Position numbers and translations under genes: made by a program
In this document: positions 11,501 to 19,564 of the stretch, piece after piece
How the letters are laid out: the number at the start of each line of letters is the position of its first letter
Numbering within the stretch: the first letter of the stretch is position 1
Virus record (IMG/VR): IMGVR_UViG_3300016457_000036
Location: 71,253-120,543 of that record
Strand: one strand, 5' to 3'
Length of the DNA: 49,291 nt
From: a virus
Notes under the pieces: model-generated
Databases searched by the model: none
Told to the model about the DNA's origin: nothing
Seen by the model: the letters and a program-made list of their open reading frames with translations, nothing else

Positions 11501-14137
11501 TGTTTTTCCAATATTACGTGTCTGAAGAAACGAGTCTAGCTCTGTAAGAGGTTGTTTAGTGCTTTTACCTGTAAGCGCGGCATCAACAATACCTTGTGTA
11601 TGTTCCTTCATAGATAAGCGTCTTCTACCTAAAAACGAGAAACCTGTTTCAAAAATCTCTTTTTCTACTTGGTGAGAATTTTTATTCTTACCTACATCGT
11701 CAAGTCTTACTTCTAACTCTTGAGCTCTTTGTTGGAAATAAGCAAGATCTTCAGGAGTGTACACATCAGTATTATTACCTACAGAGCCCATACGTTGTAT
11801 TACAGCTAGTGCTTTTGCTTTAGCCGAAGTGGATAGACCTTGAATGGCATTACTATCGTCTTCATTTCTAGCCATTTGAGCAAGCTCAGGTCCTAGTGTA
11901 TCTGACAATCTACGTTCATGTAGAGTAATGAGCATATCAAGAACTTTTTGACGATTAATACCTTCTAATCCATCTAAAGCTCTTTCATATGTCTCTTCTA
12001 CTACATCCATAGTTGGAGCTGCATCTTCACCATTTCTAATACGCTCTATAGCTCTGTCATTCAACTTACTAAGTACACCGGCAGTAATCACTCCCATTGC
12101 TTCTTCATCATTAGGGTCAATTTTATTGATACGTGCAATTTTTTGTACGTTCATCTGAAGGTAGTCACGAACAGTATTCTGACCTTGTTCGTATACACCT
12201 GACTCAAGGAAACGCTTAGGATCTGCAAGCTTATTAGTAGTCTCTTCTATAATAGCATTTGTAGCAGCCCCTTGTGCCTCAACAGTATCGAATGTGTCGA
12301 AGATGCCCTCTTCTTCATCAAGAGTCATATCGGCTATTTCTATCACAGCAGAAGGACTGTACTTAGTACGATCACCCTTAACTCTTGTATCTTCTGAATT
12401 AAAAGTATCTTTTCCTAGTCCATACACTTGACCAGGTGCGCCCATGTGAACACCACCTGCGGCACCGGCTAACGTAGCACCTAGCACTTCATCAATGTTC
12501 TCTTGATTTGTAAGAATAGCGGCTAATCCGCCCGGATGTTTTTCAGTACCTAACTGCTCTGAAAGGATCTGTCCCCAATTCTGAGTAAATTCCTGAGCGG
12601 CTTCTGTCGCACCGGCAGCACTAAGACCTGCAGCTGTTTCACCTATCTTAGCTAAGAAGCGTTTCTTACCTATAAGTGTAGATGAACTGAACGCATCTTG
12701 AAGCATACGTTTACCACCATCTAAGCCGGTGATTTTTCCGAACGCAATACGATCAAGACCTAACTCTAAAACCTTCTCAGCAGTAACAGCCATGATCTCT
12801 ACCATTGTAGGTTCTTTGCCGTTATTGTTGATCTTACGTTCTTCTAATGAGTTGTTAGCTTGCTCACCTACGACTGTAAGGAAACCTGCATTACTTAGAA
12901 CCTTATGACGTAAGTTATCAGCAATACCCATACCACTAGCAATCTTTTTATCAATTTTCTCAGCACGTACTATGTTACCCGCTGCTCTTGCTTCAGTTGC
13001 ACGTGAAGCTAGTTTTCCTATTTTAGTAAACTTACCAAAACCTACAAGCATCTCAGCCATCATACCTAGTGACTCAGCAGTGATCTCAGGGTTCTTTAAT
13101 ACCTCTGTGATAGCAGATACATAGTTACCTTGTTTCCAATAGCCTGTAGCCTCTCCTAGCGTCTTGGTGGCATTAACACGATTATACCCCACCCACTTAT
13201 CGATGTTCTCTTGCTTTTTAGCATTATCTAGCCAATCGTTATTACCACCTGGTGTTAGAACATCAAGAACGAAGTCAGCAGAACTTACTCCTGCTTTAGC
13301 AAAACCTGACTGAGCTGCATCAATAACATTGTACTGACCACCATTATAGTTAGCATCGTTTGCATCACTGAGCATTTGAGAAAATGCTTGATTATTTGCT
13401 ATCTGCTCAGGTGTTGCATTTTTATTAAAGAATTGAGTATTGTATATCTCTGTGTAGCCCTTATCTAACTGTGCAGTATCTCTGATACTTTCACCGGCAG
13501 TATTAAAACCTGAGTCGTAAGTACGATCAGCTAAGTTGGCCTTATTACCATGCCACTTATTTTCCCAATCCTCCGCACCTGCGAAACCTTTTTCAGAAAG
13601 GATCTCATAGCCATCTCTAATATATTGATCTTTGTAGCGAGCTGCAGCACTTACAGGAGAGATACCTGTCTTGTAAGTATAAAGAGGATTACCTGCTTCA
13701 TCATAGCCATCATTGAGTCTGAGTTGGTACACTTTAAAACGTGCGTTAGGATCATCTTCAGCAGCATTGTATTGATTAATAAGTTCCTGTCGATGAACAA
13801 GACTTTGTTCCATAGTAGTATCAGAGTCTTCAAAGATCTTATTAGTCATACCGACTTCTTGACCTTCTACATTAGCTGTAAAATCTTTACCGCCCCATAA
13901 GTTATTTACAGTATTCCATGTAGATTTAGCTGCAAGTGTAAGATCTGAGTCACTACCGGCTTGATCGTGCTTAGCAGATAGACGTGCTTTTTTACGTTCT
14001 GCTATTTCATCAAGTGTAAGGTTTTCTTGTAGCATTGGTGCTGTCTTAGCTTCTGTAGCTGCTATAAAAGCATCAATATTATTTTCATTGCTAAAATCTG
14101 TAGGAGTAAATGAGTATGGATCGTATTTTTCAGCCAT
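5573..14137 (-). CDS. Virion-encapsidated single-subunit RNA polymerase (N4 vRNAP-like), 2854 aa
   Basis: In N4-like phages this enzyme is packaged, injected with the DNA and transcribes early genes. The C-terminal third carries the T7/N4 polymerase motifs in order. A DxxxSGR form of the T/DxxGR motif ends at R2078. Motif A is MDAVTSG with catalytic D2222. Motif B is R2321-x3-K2325-x7-Y2333-G2334, the exact T7 spacing. The best motif C candidate is NIYDAYIMG with D2659. Spacings (144, 99 and 338 residues) are in the range for this family with an insertion before motif C. The usual His of motif C is Tyr here. The first 2000 residues include an Ala/Gly-rich amphipathic stretch near 490-570, acidic low-complexity sequence near 1150-1230 and long helical regions, probably for packaging and ejection. 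At 2854 residues it is shorter than N4's roughly 3500. The ATG at 14137 follows an AGAGGG ribosome site partly inside a hairpin. Confidence 0.88.
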   Translation of the reverse strand: MAEKYDPYSFTPTDFSNENNIDAFIAATEAKTAPMLQENLTLDEIAERKKARLSAKHDQAGSDSDLTLAAKSTWNTVNNLWGGKDFTANVEGQEVGMTNKIFEDSDTTMEQSLVHRQELINQYNAAEDDPNARFKVYQLRLNDGYDEAGNPLYTYKTGISPVSAAARYKDQYIRDGYEILSEKGFAGAEDWENKWHGNKANLADRTYDSGFNTAGESIRDTAQLDKGYTEIYNTQFFNKNATPEQIANNQAFSQMLSDANDANYNGGQYNVIDAAQSGFAKAGVSSADFVLDVLTPGGNNDWLDNAKKQENIDKWVGYNRVNATKTLGEATGYWKQGNYVSAITEVLKNPEITAESLGMMAEMLVGFGKFTKIGKLASRATEARAAGNIVRAEKIDKKIASGMGIADNLRHKVLSNAGFLTVVGEQANNSLEERKINNNGKEPTMVEIMAVTAEKVLELGLDRIAFGKITGLDGGKRMLQDAFSSSTLIGKKRFLAKIGETAAGLSAAGATEAAQEFTQNWGQILSEQLGTEKHPGGLAAILTNQENIDEVLGATLAGAAGGVHMGAPGQVYGLGKDTFNSEDTRVKGDRTKYSPSAVIEIADMTLDEEEGIFDTFDTVEAQGAATNAIIEETTNKLADPKRFLESGVYEQGQNTVRDYLQMNVQKIARINKIDPNDEEAMGVITAGVLSKLNDRAIERIRNGEDAAPTMDVVEETYERALDGLEGINRQKVLDMLITLHERRLSDTLGPELAQMARNEDDSNAIQGLSTSAKAKALAVIQRMGSVGNNTDVYTPEDLAYFQQRAQELEVRLDDVGKNKNSHQVEKEIFETGFSFLGRRRLSMKEHTQGIVDAALTGKSTKQPLTELDSFLQTRNIGKTAKTEVWDEAQGKSVPLSYYQLDRHMSTIIENNERIADIIKTEMLAPISKRGSKAAQDTTTELQAMLLNLDENTQEIKDKQKAHRANENTSGDLNMIPEEINDIGYSLGKEHKALSDEINDPNTSPEARQEALIELDGVQQEIDSMLSRFSSTAIGSDVNFMNGVDMGKSGVERPANPFDDNELITEESTEAPVVDTETPATMTEDEANTRGFDHGNSVSGIIAEMRDTSNPDMDQLNTDLAEAEATSDAMLEDLKVMDGANSTKLVDAYEAGYAKGYANHPIPEAEPEVAEDIEEEIVEETEPVNEETVETTEIPVETTLTEDVGTIETTANVEPTASDTPTVQVTTTKEKVQALVARIGAFKKGPAEFIRKWSDGVTLENALLKAGTKASQKVITRIDEMYAEMTDNRPSTEYKYRRKPNPQAEAAQAASRANNEVSEDDTTGTDEVFKTDKAVEESYSVEDILELERLYDEEQKAQEQEDVTSTEETRSDTKETTESTEDVGQEQDTDGTDNQQRGSENRLKPFVNKFMHSKEWRQLVTELIGLRKRVTSFEGISKQIKQHTANMINDQRVLQTTADKLNELQQIRDTNIDLPQDAYNREERQKRIDKVNERLLKAIAEQDAIIEKVIKRILVRTTELAVLERAQQLKTTKRQLEAELDKDLAGSQLMAKAIEDNAQAGKKADGKPLFKDPSKIAAFVKMVKNHITDLLKVNKDTSKLSILDLDVTINDLMTEADANGNLVNQDQILALLPKGIKERIFINGTTEEKLAFMAALQKGNAIMQNTEIKTDQRMLVGVTADHTDVIGNVYPIVETNAATGVVTVKYVERDADGKETEFDLYETDKDGNKTQKYFPNPIALLSKLMNKGGVRVTDGIATEIQDAIKLEMLQTMRSMAEVSVKKGDERERYISDVFGVDPSDAAYTELSNMLTEGKVPESAFVQSAGKNVLRSLRLSILGNVDAKLADSITTALGLMVIEAVKNSTHQEGRESTTFNSGDTITISDSSADGKIVQTVRDDAPANGKHFRIMNTNLNDKTVQLITEVSSAYEYLGIDGDRTQVQLDPPADLEYGKKTYRGQSIEVAGENQVDYINAQQKLPRKFTAEFEKLFAEVKERVEYNNKNTEAKDHITINDVFYDMLLVSEEQILNKPYLKQATDVKNNAANKLIIDNMITTYQLVNQPNGDTLPFYLAWDVTVSGRYMIENQMMNPQNSKITRFIVEMEDMKSTMPVAKDGKGYDADHITMFKGAASQSLGLGIDKETSESVFKELEEKYFKLENDGTVTYPENSPIKPVVEAYKEGTEIDLSFLPTNERFHAYQLVAALAQFESAEGKAFDHSLVIEMDAVTSGMILTLLQIGTNEAMDYLKKGGIYVVDSEGNSEFKTHQQFLDEGGIDIYRTPAEIVAEELAIRNAKKAGDGYDGKTNIEKLVEAFVIKGKDKNWRNLMKYLVMYYIYGASINTIKKNAGITIGVETVSNALGQYKGMAMHDLFMVAYPNFRGQGKERSAPQGETAEQKVEREKAKILLTTILRSYNSQYAEATEGQEFNRLYTNLFANTTTPSLEDLYAQLAQGIEYKAYKSGTDFYSTKDEMPEDGRIMHTVNNLVLSQEMQASIAKQTSNAYGDIIEKAFNKAFPFLNRFREALKSVEIVNFTVFKYKLKQELEKYKAEAGTDTVQISKEDFNKILVKLSEQGYGYTSQSINEGANQDYMKYDNEAGDYVGVDGALRDGAIPFKNRVGKSGASYNKVPGMNIGANGVIDIHEIDAFLMSISDSASFQNIYDAYIMGVNMDKIVKTHGEYNGGVLHTARTHDIMGNAVAKTENSLSELIANGELKDFKKFLAEQNLTQQLSDGLSRINKDFDINEVFSILTEMDEQRSENLNKEYDVNHLQGIDTVPSVRVGKDTKKNTKYVYSKIKEVLTTIIENTKNLADANIEYNIITEDDAVVHINKALDKYLSKEQVTAYQDQLVDYMNDAC

Positions 14138-14140
14138 GTG

Positions 14141-14165
14141 TAAACCCTCTTTGTTATTGGGTTTA
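14141..14165 (-). promoter_or_regulatory. 7-bp hairpin overlapping the vRNAP ribosome binding site
   Basis: The 53-base gap before the vRNAP gene contains a perfect inverted repeat. On the transcript UAAACCC pairs with GGGUUUA around an 11-base loop, ending three bases before the AUG. The Shine-Dalgarno AGAGGG lies half in the loop and half in the stem, so folding could limit translation of this giant protein. No U-run follows, so it is unlikely to be a terminator. The regulatory role is inferred. Confidence 0.4.
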
Positions 14166-14190
14166 TTATAGCTGAAGCAGGCTTAGAAAA

Positions 14191-16035
14191 TTAGTCCCAT
14201 TGTCCTGCATTTTTTCTAGCCTGTATTTCAGCTTTAATTTGTTTTATTTTAAGACTGTTCTCTTCTATATTTTCTTTTTTCTTCAAAGAACTTTTAAGAA
14301 CTGCAAGTTCTTTTTCTAATTGTCCTTTTTGCATTACTTTAACTTGATCTGCTGTCGCTTTTAAACGAGCATTAGTTGTTGCTTCTGCCTTAGCCTGAAG
14401 CACATTATTTGCTATCACATTAGCTGCTTGTGCTGCTTTAACTTGTTCTGTAGTAGATGTAGGATCTGACATTACATTAGAAACATAAGTGTTGTTACGT
14501 GCTATCAACTCTTGATTTGTCATAGGACGTTCTTCACCTGCTACTAAGTAGTTATCGGTATATTCAGGATTATTCTCTACTGTACTATAAAGAGCATCTT
14601 GTTCATCTGTCTGCTGCTTAGTGAAAGCTTTTTCTTTATTTCTATAGTCTTTAATATGGGCTTTTACTGCAGTATCGGTAGTTGCTTGTTTAGTAGCTTC
14701 TGCTTTAACTCTATCCATCTCTTTCTGAGCTTTTTCTAGTTTAACTTTATCTGAGTCTCCCGGAGAAAAAAGGTAATCAAGCACTTTTCCAACTAAACTA
14801 AGTTGTTTAGTGCGTTCTTCTATAGGAGTGTTACGTCTTTTAAGACCTTCATCATATCCCGTAACAGCAGAGAGAGCTTTAATAAAACCGCTTGATGCTG
14901 CTTTATCATCGGCATTATTTATTTTGTACTGCAAAGCTAACTCTTCATCAGTTTTAGGTGTGTCATAACCGGCTGCTGTTTTCTCTCTTTTCTGCTTAGC
15001 TTGTAAAGAAGTAAACTTTCCTACTATCGCTGTTTGCTGTGCAGGATTAAGTTCACGAAAACGTTTTTCCTGTGTATCCGCACCTTTAGTAGTACTCTTT
15101 TGCTGAGTAAGACTAAACTGAGCGTCAGCAAGTTCGGAAGCTGCTTTCTCTTTAGTCTGTATACGTTTCTCTTGAATATTCCATCTACGAGTAAGCTCTT
15201 TCTGCTGTTCGATAGTTTTATTCAGCATTGTCTGACGATATGTAGCAGTACGCGCTTCTCTTGCAACATCGTTTTTATCTTTTAGTTCATCACGTGTACG
15301 TTTATACTCACGTGCTTCTTTAGTCTCTTGCTTATCTTCTATACGATTAGCAGCAGTTAGTTTTATACCTGCTTTATAGCGATCATCGAGTAATTGATTA
15401 CGAGTATCTTCACGTGCATATTGAGAGATCTTCTCTTGTGTTTTAGCATCTCCACCGGAAATCGCTTTAGCACGTAAAGCAGTTGCTTCTGCGTCACGCT
15501 GTGCAATAAGAGGAGTAGCCTCTGCTGCAGCTTGACCTGCTCGTTTTTGTATCCATTGAGATTGCTCTAAAACTACACGTTCATCTTCAGTAGGCTTTAC
15601 ATTAAACTCTCTATTAAGTTTAGTAGTTTCCGCTATGAAGTTATCACGTTCTGCTCCGGGCTTCATACCTGTAGCCGACTCTGTAGCACTTTTTAAAGCA
15701 GTAGCATCTAAACGCTTTTCAATATTAAAAGCATCATCTATGATTTCAGAAGCTTTTGGTGTTAGACCTACTGTACCGGTCTTATCAATAGTGGATGTAC
15801 CATCTTTATACTCAGTAGAAATATCTTCTTTACCATAATCAGGATCTAATGAAGCACGTAAAGCTTCGGCATTAGCCTTATCTTGATCTTTTTTCTCTAC
15901 GTTTTGAATACCTGATTGTACTATAGAAGCAAGATCTCTTCCACCTCTAGCAATAATTTCAGCTACACCACTTTTAATAGGCCGAGGAGCCGGTGCTAGA
16001 TTTATTTGTTGGTATGGATTTCCGTACTTAGCCAT
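14191..16035 (-). CDS. Coiled-coil internal/ejection-type virion protein, 614 aa
   Basis: I do not recognise a named family. The protein is very rich in Lys, Glu, Ala, Gln and Thr, with no membrane segment or signal peptide, and is predicted mostly helical with long coiled-coil stretches near residues 200-320 and 430-614. It starts MAKYGNPYQQINLAP and lies directly upstream of the vRNAP gene, downstream of two small glycine/alanine-rich proteins. That position is where N4- and T7-like phages encode internal core or ejection proteins, which leave the capsid with the DNA. Function is inferred from composition and context only. The start at 16035 is 13 bases after the stop of the 94-residue gene, with an AAGGA-type ribosome site in between. 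Confidence 0.8.
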   Translation of the reverse strand: MAKYGNPYQQINLAPAPRPIKSGVAEIIARGGRDLASIVQSGIQNVEKKDQDKANAEALRASLDPDYGKEDISTEYKDGTSTIDKTGTVGLTPKASEIIDDAFNIEKRLDATALKSATESATGMKPGAERDNFIAETTKLNREFNVKPTEDERVVLEQSQWIQKRAGQAAAEATPLIAQRDAEATALRAKAISGGDAKTQEKISQYAREDTRNQLLDDRYKAGIKLTAANRIEDKQETKEAREYKRTRDELKDKNDVAREARTATYRQTMLNKTIEQQKELTRRWNIQEKRIQTKEKAASELADAQFSLTQQKSTTKGADTQEKRFRELNPAQQTAIVGKFTSLQAKQKREKTAAGYDTPKTDEELALQYKINNADDKAASSGFIKALSAVTGYDEGLKRRNTPIEERTKQLSLVGKVLDYLFSPGDSDKVKLEKAQKEMDRVKAEATKQATTDTAVKAHIKDYRNKEKAFTKQQTDEQDALYSTVENNPEYTDNYLVAGEERPMTNQELIARNNTYVSNVMSDPTSTTEQVKAAQAANVIANNVLQAKAEATTNARLKATADQVKVMQKGQLEKELAVLKSSLKKKENIEENSLKIKQIKAEIQARKNAGQWD

Positions 16036-16048
16036 GACTTATCCTTTA

Positions 16049-16333
16049 TTACCCGAAGGCTTGTCCGTTTTGCCCTGTTGAGGCCCAACTTTTTTGATCT
16101 GCTACTTGTCGATTATCTACAGCAATATTTGTAGTGCCTGTATTTGTAGTGCCTGTATTTTTAGCGTTTAATCCTGCAAGAATAGCCTGTGCAGAAGCAC
16201 CTAAACCTTTAAATGCTTTTGTTGTTCTATTGAATGAAGTAGCATATGTGTTATCTTTTTTAGTTGTTGCAGCAGAACGTGCAAAGTCAAAATTATAAGG
16301 CGATACTATTTGTGGCTCATTCTGAGAAGTCAT
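16049..16333 (-). CDS. Small internal virion protein candidate, 94 aa
   Basis: An unrecognised 94-residue protein, rich in Asn, Thr, Ala and Gly. It contains a short repeat (NTGTT twice, near residues 59-68) and an amphipathic Ala/Gly/Leu helix near residues 42-55. Its ATG overlaps the stop codon of the preceding 256-residue gene by one base (TAATG), which implies translational coupling. Its place among ejection-type genes suggests a minor virion component. No enzymatic motif is visible. Confidence 0.7.
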   Translation of the reverse strand: MTSQNEPQIVSPYNFDFARSAATTKKDNTYATSFNRTTKAFKGLGASAQAILAGLNAKNTGTTNTGTTNIAVDNRQVADQKSWASTGQNGQAFG

Positions 16334-17103
16334 TACTGTTCCTGTGTAGCAGTATTGTTTTGCTTAGCTGCACGTGCACGTTGAGATGCTAGTAATGCAG
16401 CTTTTTTACGTGCATCTGAGGTTGCTGTCATTTCAGCATTGTCAGCTGAAGCACTAGGAGTATTAATTGGACCACCTAAGCCTCCGCCTGATGTTAGCGT
16501 AGTTTCTGTAAGTCCTGTACGAGAGCCTGCGTCTCTTCCTGTAGACTCTTTCATAAGATAGTCAGTAAAATTAGAACCTACTGCATCTCTAGCAATTCCG
16601 ATAGTATTTACACTACCTGGTAGATCGTTTTCAGCGGCATATACAGATGGAGCACGTGAAGTACCTCCTCCACTAAAGTCATTTGCAGCGAGGACTGCCG
16701 GAGTTTCAATTCCTGTCATAGGATTAGTATACGCAGGACTAGCACTACCTCCACCTATCTGATAATCAGACGCAGTGAGAGTACTGTAATCACCTGTACC
16801 TTGTGTTTCTGTACGAGCACGTTCTCTAGCTGCGTCAAGTGCATCATAGTACTCTTGACTATCACGATCTAAAGTAGGATCTATCTGTCCTCTATACCGA
16901 GCTGTTTTACCACCTGTGATAGCGGCTAATCCGGCAAGACGGTTTTGATTCATGTTAAATTGAGCTATTTTAAGACCTGTGTCTTTATTCCACATTTCTT
17001 TTTGCTGTTTTCTAGCTGCTTCAGCTTCTTTTTGTGCCGTATACGCAGCATATGCTGTCGAAATACCGCTAATAGCTCCACCTACTCCTGCTCCAATACC
17101 CAT
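16333..17103 (-). CDS. Internal virion/ejection-type protein with glycine-rich hydrophobic N-terminus, 256 aa
   Basis: The N-terminus (residues 1-25) is a Gly/Ala/Ile-rich hydrophobic segment beginning MGIGAGVGGAISG. It is followed by a Lys/Glu/Gln helix (25-45) and then a Ser/Gly/Thr-rich, probably disordered body. Short internal virion proteins of podoviruses that interact with membranes during DNA ejection often have this layout, but I cannot name a family. It begins 10 bases after the stop of the 816-residue gene and ends overlapping the next start, so it belongs to the same translational unit. Confidence 0.75.
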   Translation of the reverse strand: MGIGAGVGGAISGISTAYAAYTAQKEAEAARKQQKEMWNKDTGLKIAQFNMNQNRLAGLAAITGGKTARYRGQIDPTLDRDSQEYYDALDAARERARTETQGTGDYSTLTASDYQIGGGSASPAYTNPMTGIETPAVLAANDFSGGGTSRAPSVYAAENDLPGSVNTIGIARDAVGSNFTDYLMKESTGRDAGSRTGLTETTLTSGGGLGGPINTPSASADNAEMTATSDARKKAALLASQRARAAKQNNTATQEQ

Positions 17104-17113
17104 CTCAGATCCT

Positions 17114-19564
17114 TTATTCTTGCTTGCTTACAGGCGTTTTAAACCGTATTCTACTCTGTGTTTCACAGTATAGGCTGTACTTATCTTTGTAGAGCATATC
17201 ATTTTTATACTGAACATCTCCTAATGCTATTGAAAATATTTGATTGTAGTCCATTCCAATATTAGTATCTAAATCTTGTAAGATAATTCCTACAATATCT
17301 GTTAGGGTGAGTACAAGATTATTCATATCATCAGTAGCAGATCCTTTGAAAGCATCTTTAAACTTAGCAGCTAGTCTAGCAAGTTCTTCTTCAAGACGTT
17401 TATTTTCTTCCTCCATCTTTTTCTGCACATGGTCAGCATAGAGGTATCCACCTCCGGCTAAGAAAGCACCGATTAGTGGTCCAATCCACCATCCTGCTCC
17501 CCATGTTACAATCGTAATAATTATAGTTACTATCACTAACACAATTTTTATAAAATCTGCAAAATCTTCTGTTTCATAGTATTCTAAATACGTTGCTTGT
17601 GAAGCGTATATTTGTAAGTAAGCGCCACTAAAAAATAATTCTAGTTTATCATTAGCAGACAGCTCTCTTGAAAAATCTATAGAAAGAGGAAATAATAAAA
17701 TTGACTCACTATCAGTTTTTAAAGTAGCGGAGACTGTATCTACAGCATCTACAAGAGGACCTGAGCCATCTTCGTTCTCAGGTACTTTACGTCTAATTAC
17801 AGTGACACCTACAATATCTAATATCACGAGTTTTCTACGTACATGACTACTAAGTTGTTTTATTACTGTAAGAGAATTTTCTGTTCTGTTTACAGACATT
17901 GATACATGATTAATAGGAAAATCATCAGTTGTAGCTTCTGCGTAAATTGTATCTGCAATATGTCTTATATTAACAGAAGAGTTAAAAGTACCTACAGTAA
18001 ATCCATAATAGTAAACATTTGACATGAGTTCAAAACTCACAGGCGGCACAGCCGGAAACTCTTCTGAGTCTGCCATTGTTTTAAAAAACTCAAACGTAGC
18101 GTGAGCTGTACCATTTATGTATTGCTTTTGAGCTGCAGTTGCGTCATCAATTTTAAGTACTGTTCCTCCTGGACCTACTACACCTGGCTTTACTTTCTGA
18201 GCAAGAGGATTAATTGCAAAACGTATGTATCCTCCGGAGATCTTATCTAAATCTTCTTGTCCCCCACATACCATATTAGTAGCTAGATCAAGCGTCATTC
18301 CTAATCCACGTAATACTGCATTAGTACTTACGTATCTGCCATAATTGCTACTTGTTTCTGCAGGTACGGTACTTTCGGGAACACTACATGAGGGTGCTTC
18401 TTCTGCTGTATTATCAATACAATAACTTCCATTAGCGTGTGCTGCTGTATAGGCTTCATATCGTGCATCGCTAATTCCATTTACATTTGCTGTTCCTTCT
18501 CGTAGTCTAATAAGCGGCATCATCTCTAATTCATCAATAGCAATACGTGTAGCAGCACTATCCGGTAAATCATCAAAACCAAGTAACTCTACAAATTCTC
18601 TTCCATTGTATGTAAAATGTGTTGTCACATAGGACTTAGCTTCCATTAAATTATACACCGGAAAAGTAATCAAAGTTGTATCATTTACAGTTGTTTCTGA
18701 GTCACTTATAGTTACAGTTCCTGCTACATCTCCTGCTTCTGTTGGTCTACTAATAGAAGTAGATGAGTCTGATATAGTAGAGTATCCTGTCTTGCTCTGA
18801 CCATGAGCCTGTGTAGCTCTAGTTACTAATGTTCTTGTTACTATGGTAGTTGTATAAGTAACAGTAATAGGAGGTATTTCTCCGTTACTTGTAATTGTTG
18901 TTGTTTCAGTTACAACTGTTCTTGTAAATGTAGTATAGCTATTCCTACCATTTGCCTTCACTTTATTAATAGGCGTATTTCTGATATTTTCAATATAAAA
19001 ATATCTCCCGTCAGAATGTCTTACTAGATCATCTCCTAAATAGTTTTGAGAGGCATCGTGCAGTAACCGATACCAATATACTTCTTCTTTATGAGGATAT
19101 TTTTTCTTAGAGGTAATAATTGTAATCGGAGATAATCCTGTAGTGGACTCTACAATAGGTTTTATCTCAGCAGTATCTACTATCAAGCCTACAAGATTAC
19201 TATGTACATCAAATCCGTCCCATGTCTGATTTTCAGCTAAGTAGTACGGCTTATTCATCTTAGCATTTGCTTCTGCATTACGCTGCTTCATAGGCCCTAG
19301 TAAGTTCTTTTTCTGATTACACGAGTCTGCCATAGATGCATTTAATAGTCCAATAATTGCTTCTTTACGAACTGTTGATATAGGAAATAACTGCTTTGAA
19401 ATTACTGATGCGGTAAGAACTATTTCATCTTCAATACCGAACCATGACATAATTTCTTCTGCTGCAGACTCTTCCCATTCTTGAATTTCATCTAAAATAT
19501 CCCCAATAAATCCGAGATCTATATTACCACCAAGTGAGAGTATGTCTTGTGTAGGTTTAGCCAT
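17114..19564 (-). CDS. Structural/ejection protein with C-terminal membrane hairpin, 816 aa
   Basis: Residues 1-60 are acidic and helical. The middle (about 140-650) is beta-rich with many Thr/Val/Ile strands, including a run of alternating T and V near residues 210-250. Residues about 670-708 form a strongly hydrophobic double segment (IVLVIVTIIITIVTWGAGWW, then a Gly-rich stretch ending GGGYLY), compatible with two membrane passes. A charged coiled coil and a soluble tail of roughly 70 residues follow. A virion protein that inserts in the host envelope during DNA ejection is the best inference; the family is not recognised. The start at 19564 overlaps the upstream stop by 8 bases and has an AAGGA ribosome site, linking it to the ACP/KAS/163-aa group. 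Confidence 0.78.
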   Translation of the reverse strand: MAKPTQDILSLGGNIDLGFIGDILDEIQEWEESAAEEIMSWFGIEDEIVLTASVISKQLFPISTVRKEAIIGLLNASMADSCNQKKNLLGPMKQRNAEANAKMNKPYYLAENQTWDGFDVHSNLVGLIVDTAEIKPIVESTTGLSPITIITSKKKYPHKEEVYWYRLLHDASQNYLGDDLVRHSDGRYFYIENIRNTPINKVKANGRNSYTTFTRTVVTETTTITSNGEIPPITVTYTTTIVTRTLVTRATQAHGQSKTGYSTISDSSTSISRPTEAGDVAGTVTISDSETTVNDTTLITFPVYNLMEAKSYVTTHFTYNGREFVELLGFDDLPDSAATRIAIDELEMMPLIRLREGTANVNGISDARYEAYTAAHANGSYCIDNTAEEAPSCSVPESTVPAETSSNYGRYVSTNAVLRGLGMTLDLATNMVCGGQEDLDKISGGYIRFAINPLAQKVKPGVVGPGGTVLKIDDATAAQKQYINGTAHATFEFFKTMADSEEFPAVPPVSFELMSNVYYYGFTVGTFNSSVNIRHIADTIYAEATTDDFPINHVSMSVNRTENSLTVIKQLSSHVRRKLVILDIVGVTVIRRKVPENEDGSGPLVDAVDTVSATLKTDSESILLFPLSIDFSRELSANDKLELFFSGAYLQIYASQATYLEYYETEDFADFIKIVLVIVTIIITIVTWGAGWWIGPLIGAFLAGGGYLYADHVQKKMEEENKRLEEELARLAAKFKDAFKGSATDDMNNLVLTLTDIVGIILQDLDTNIGMDYNQIFSIALGDVQYKNDMLYKDKYSLYCETQSRIRFKTPVSKQE

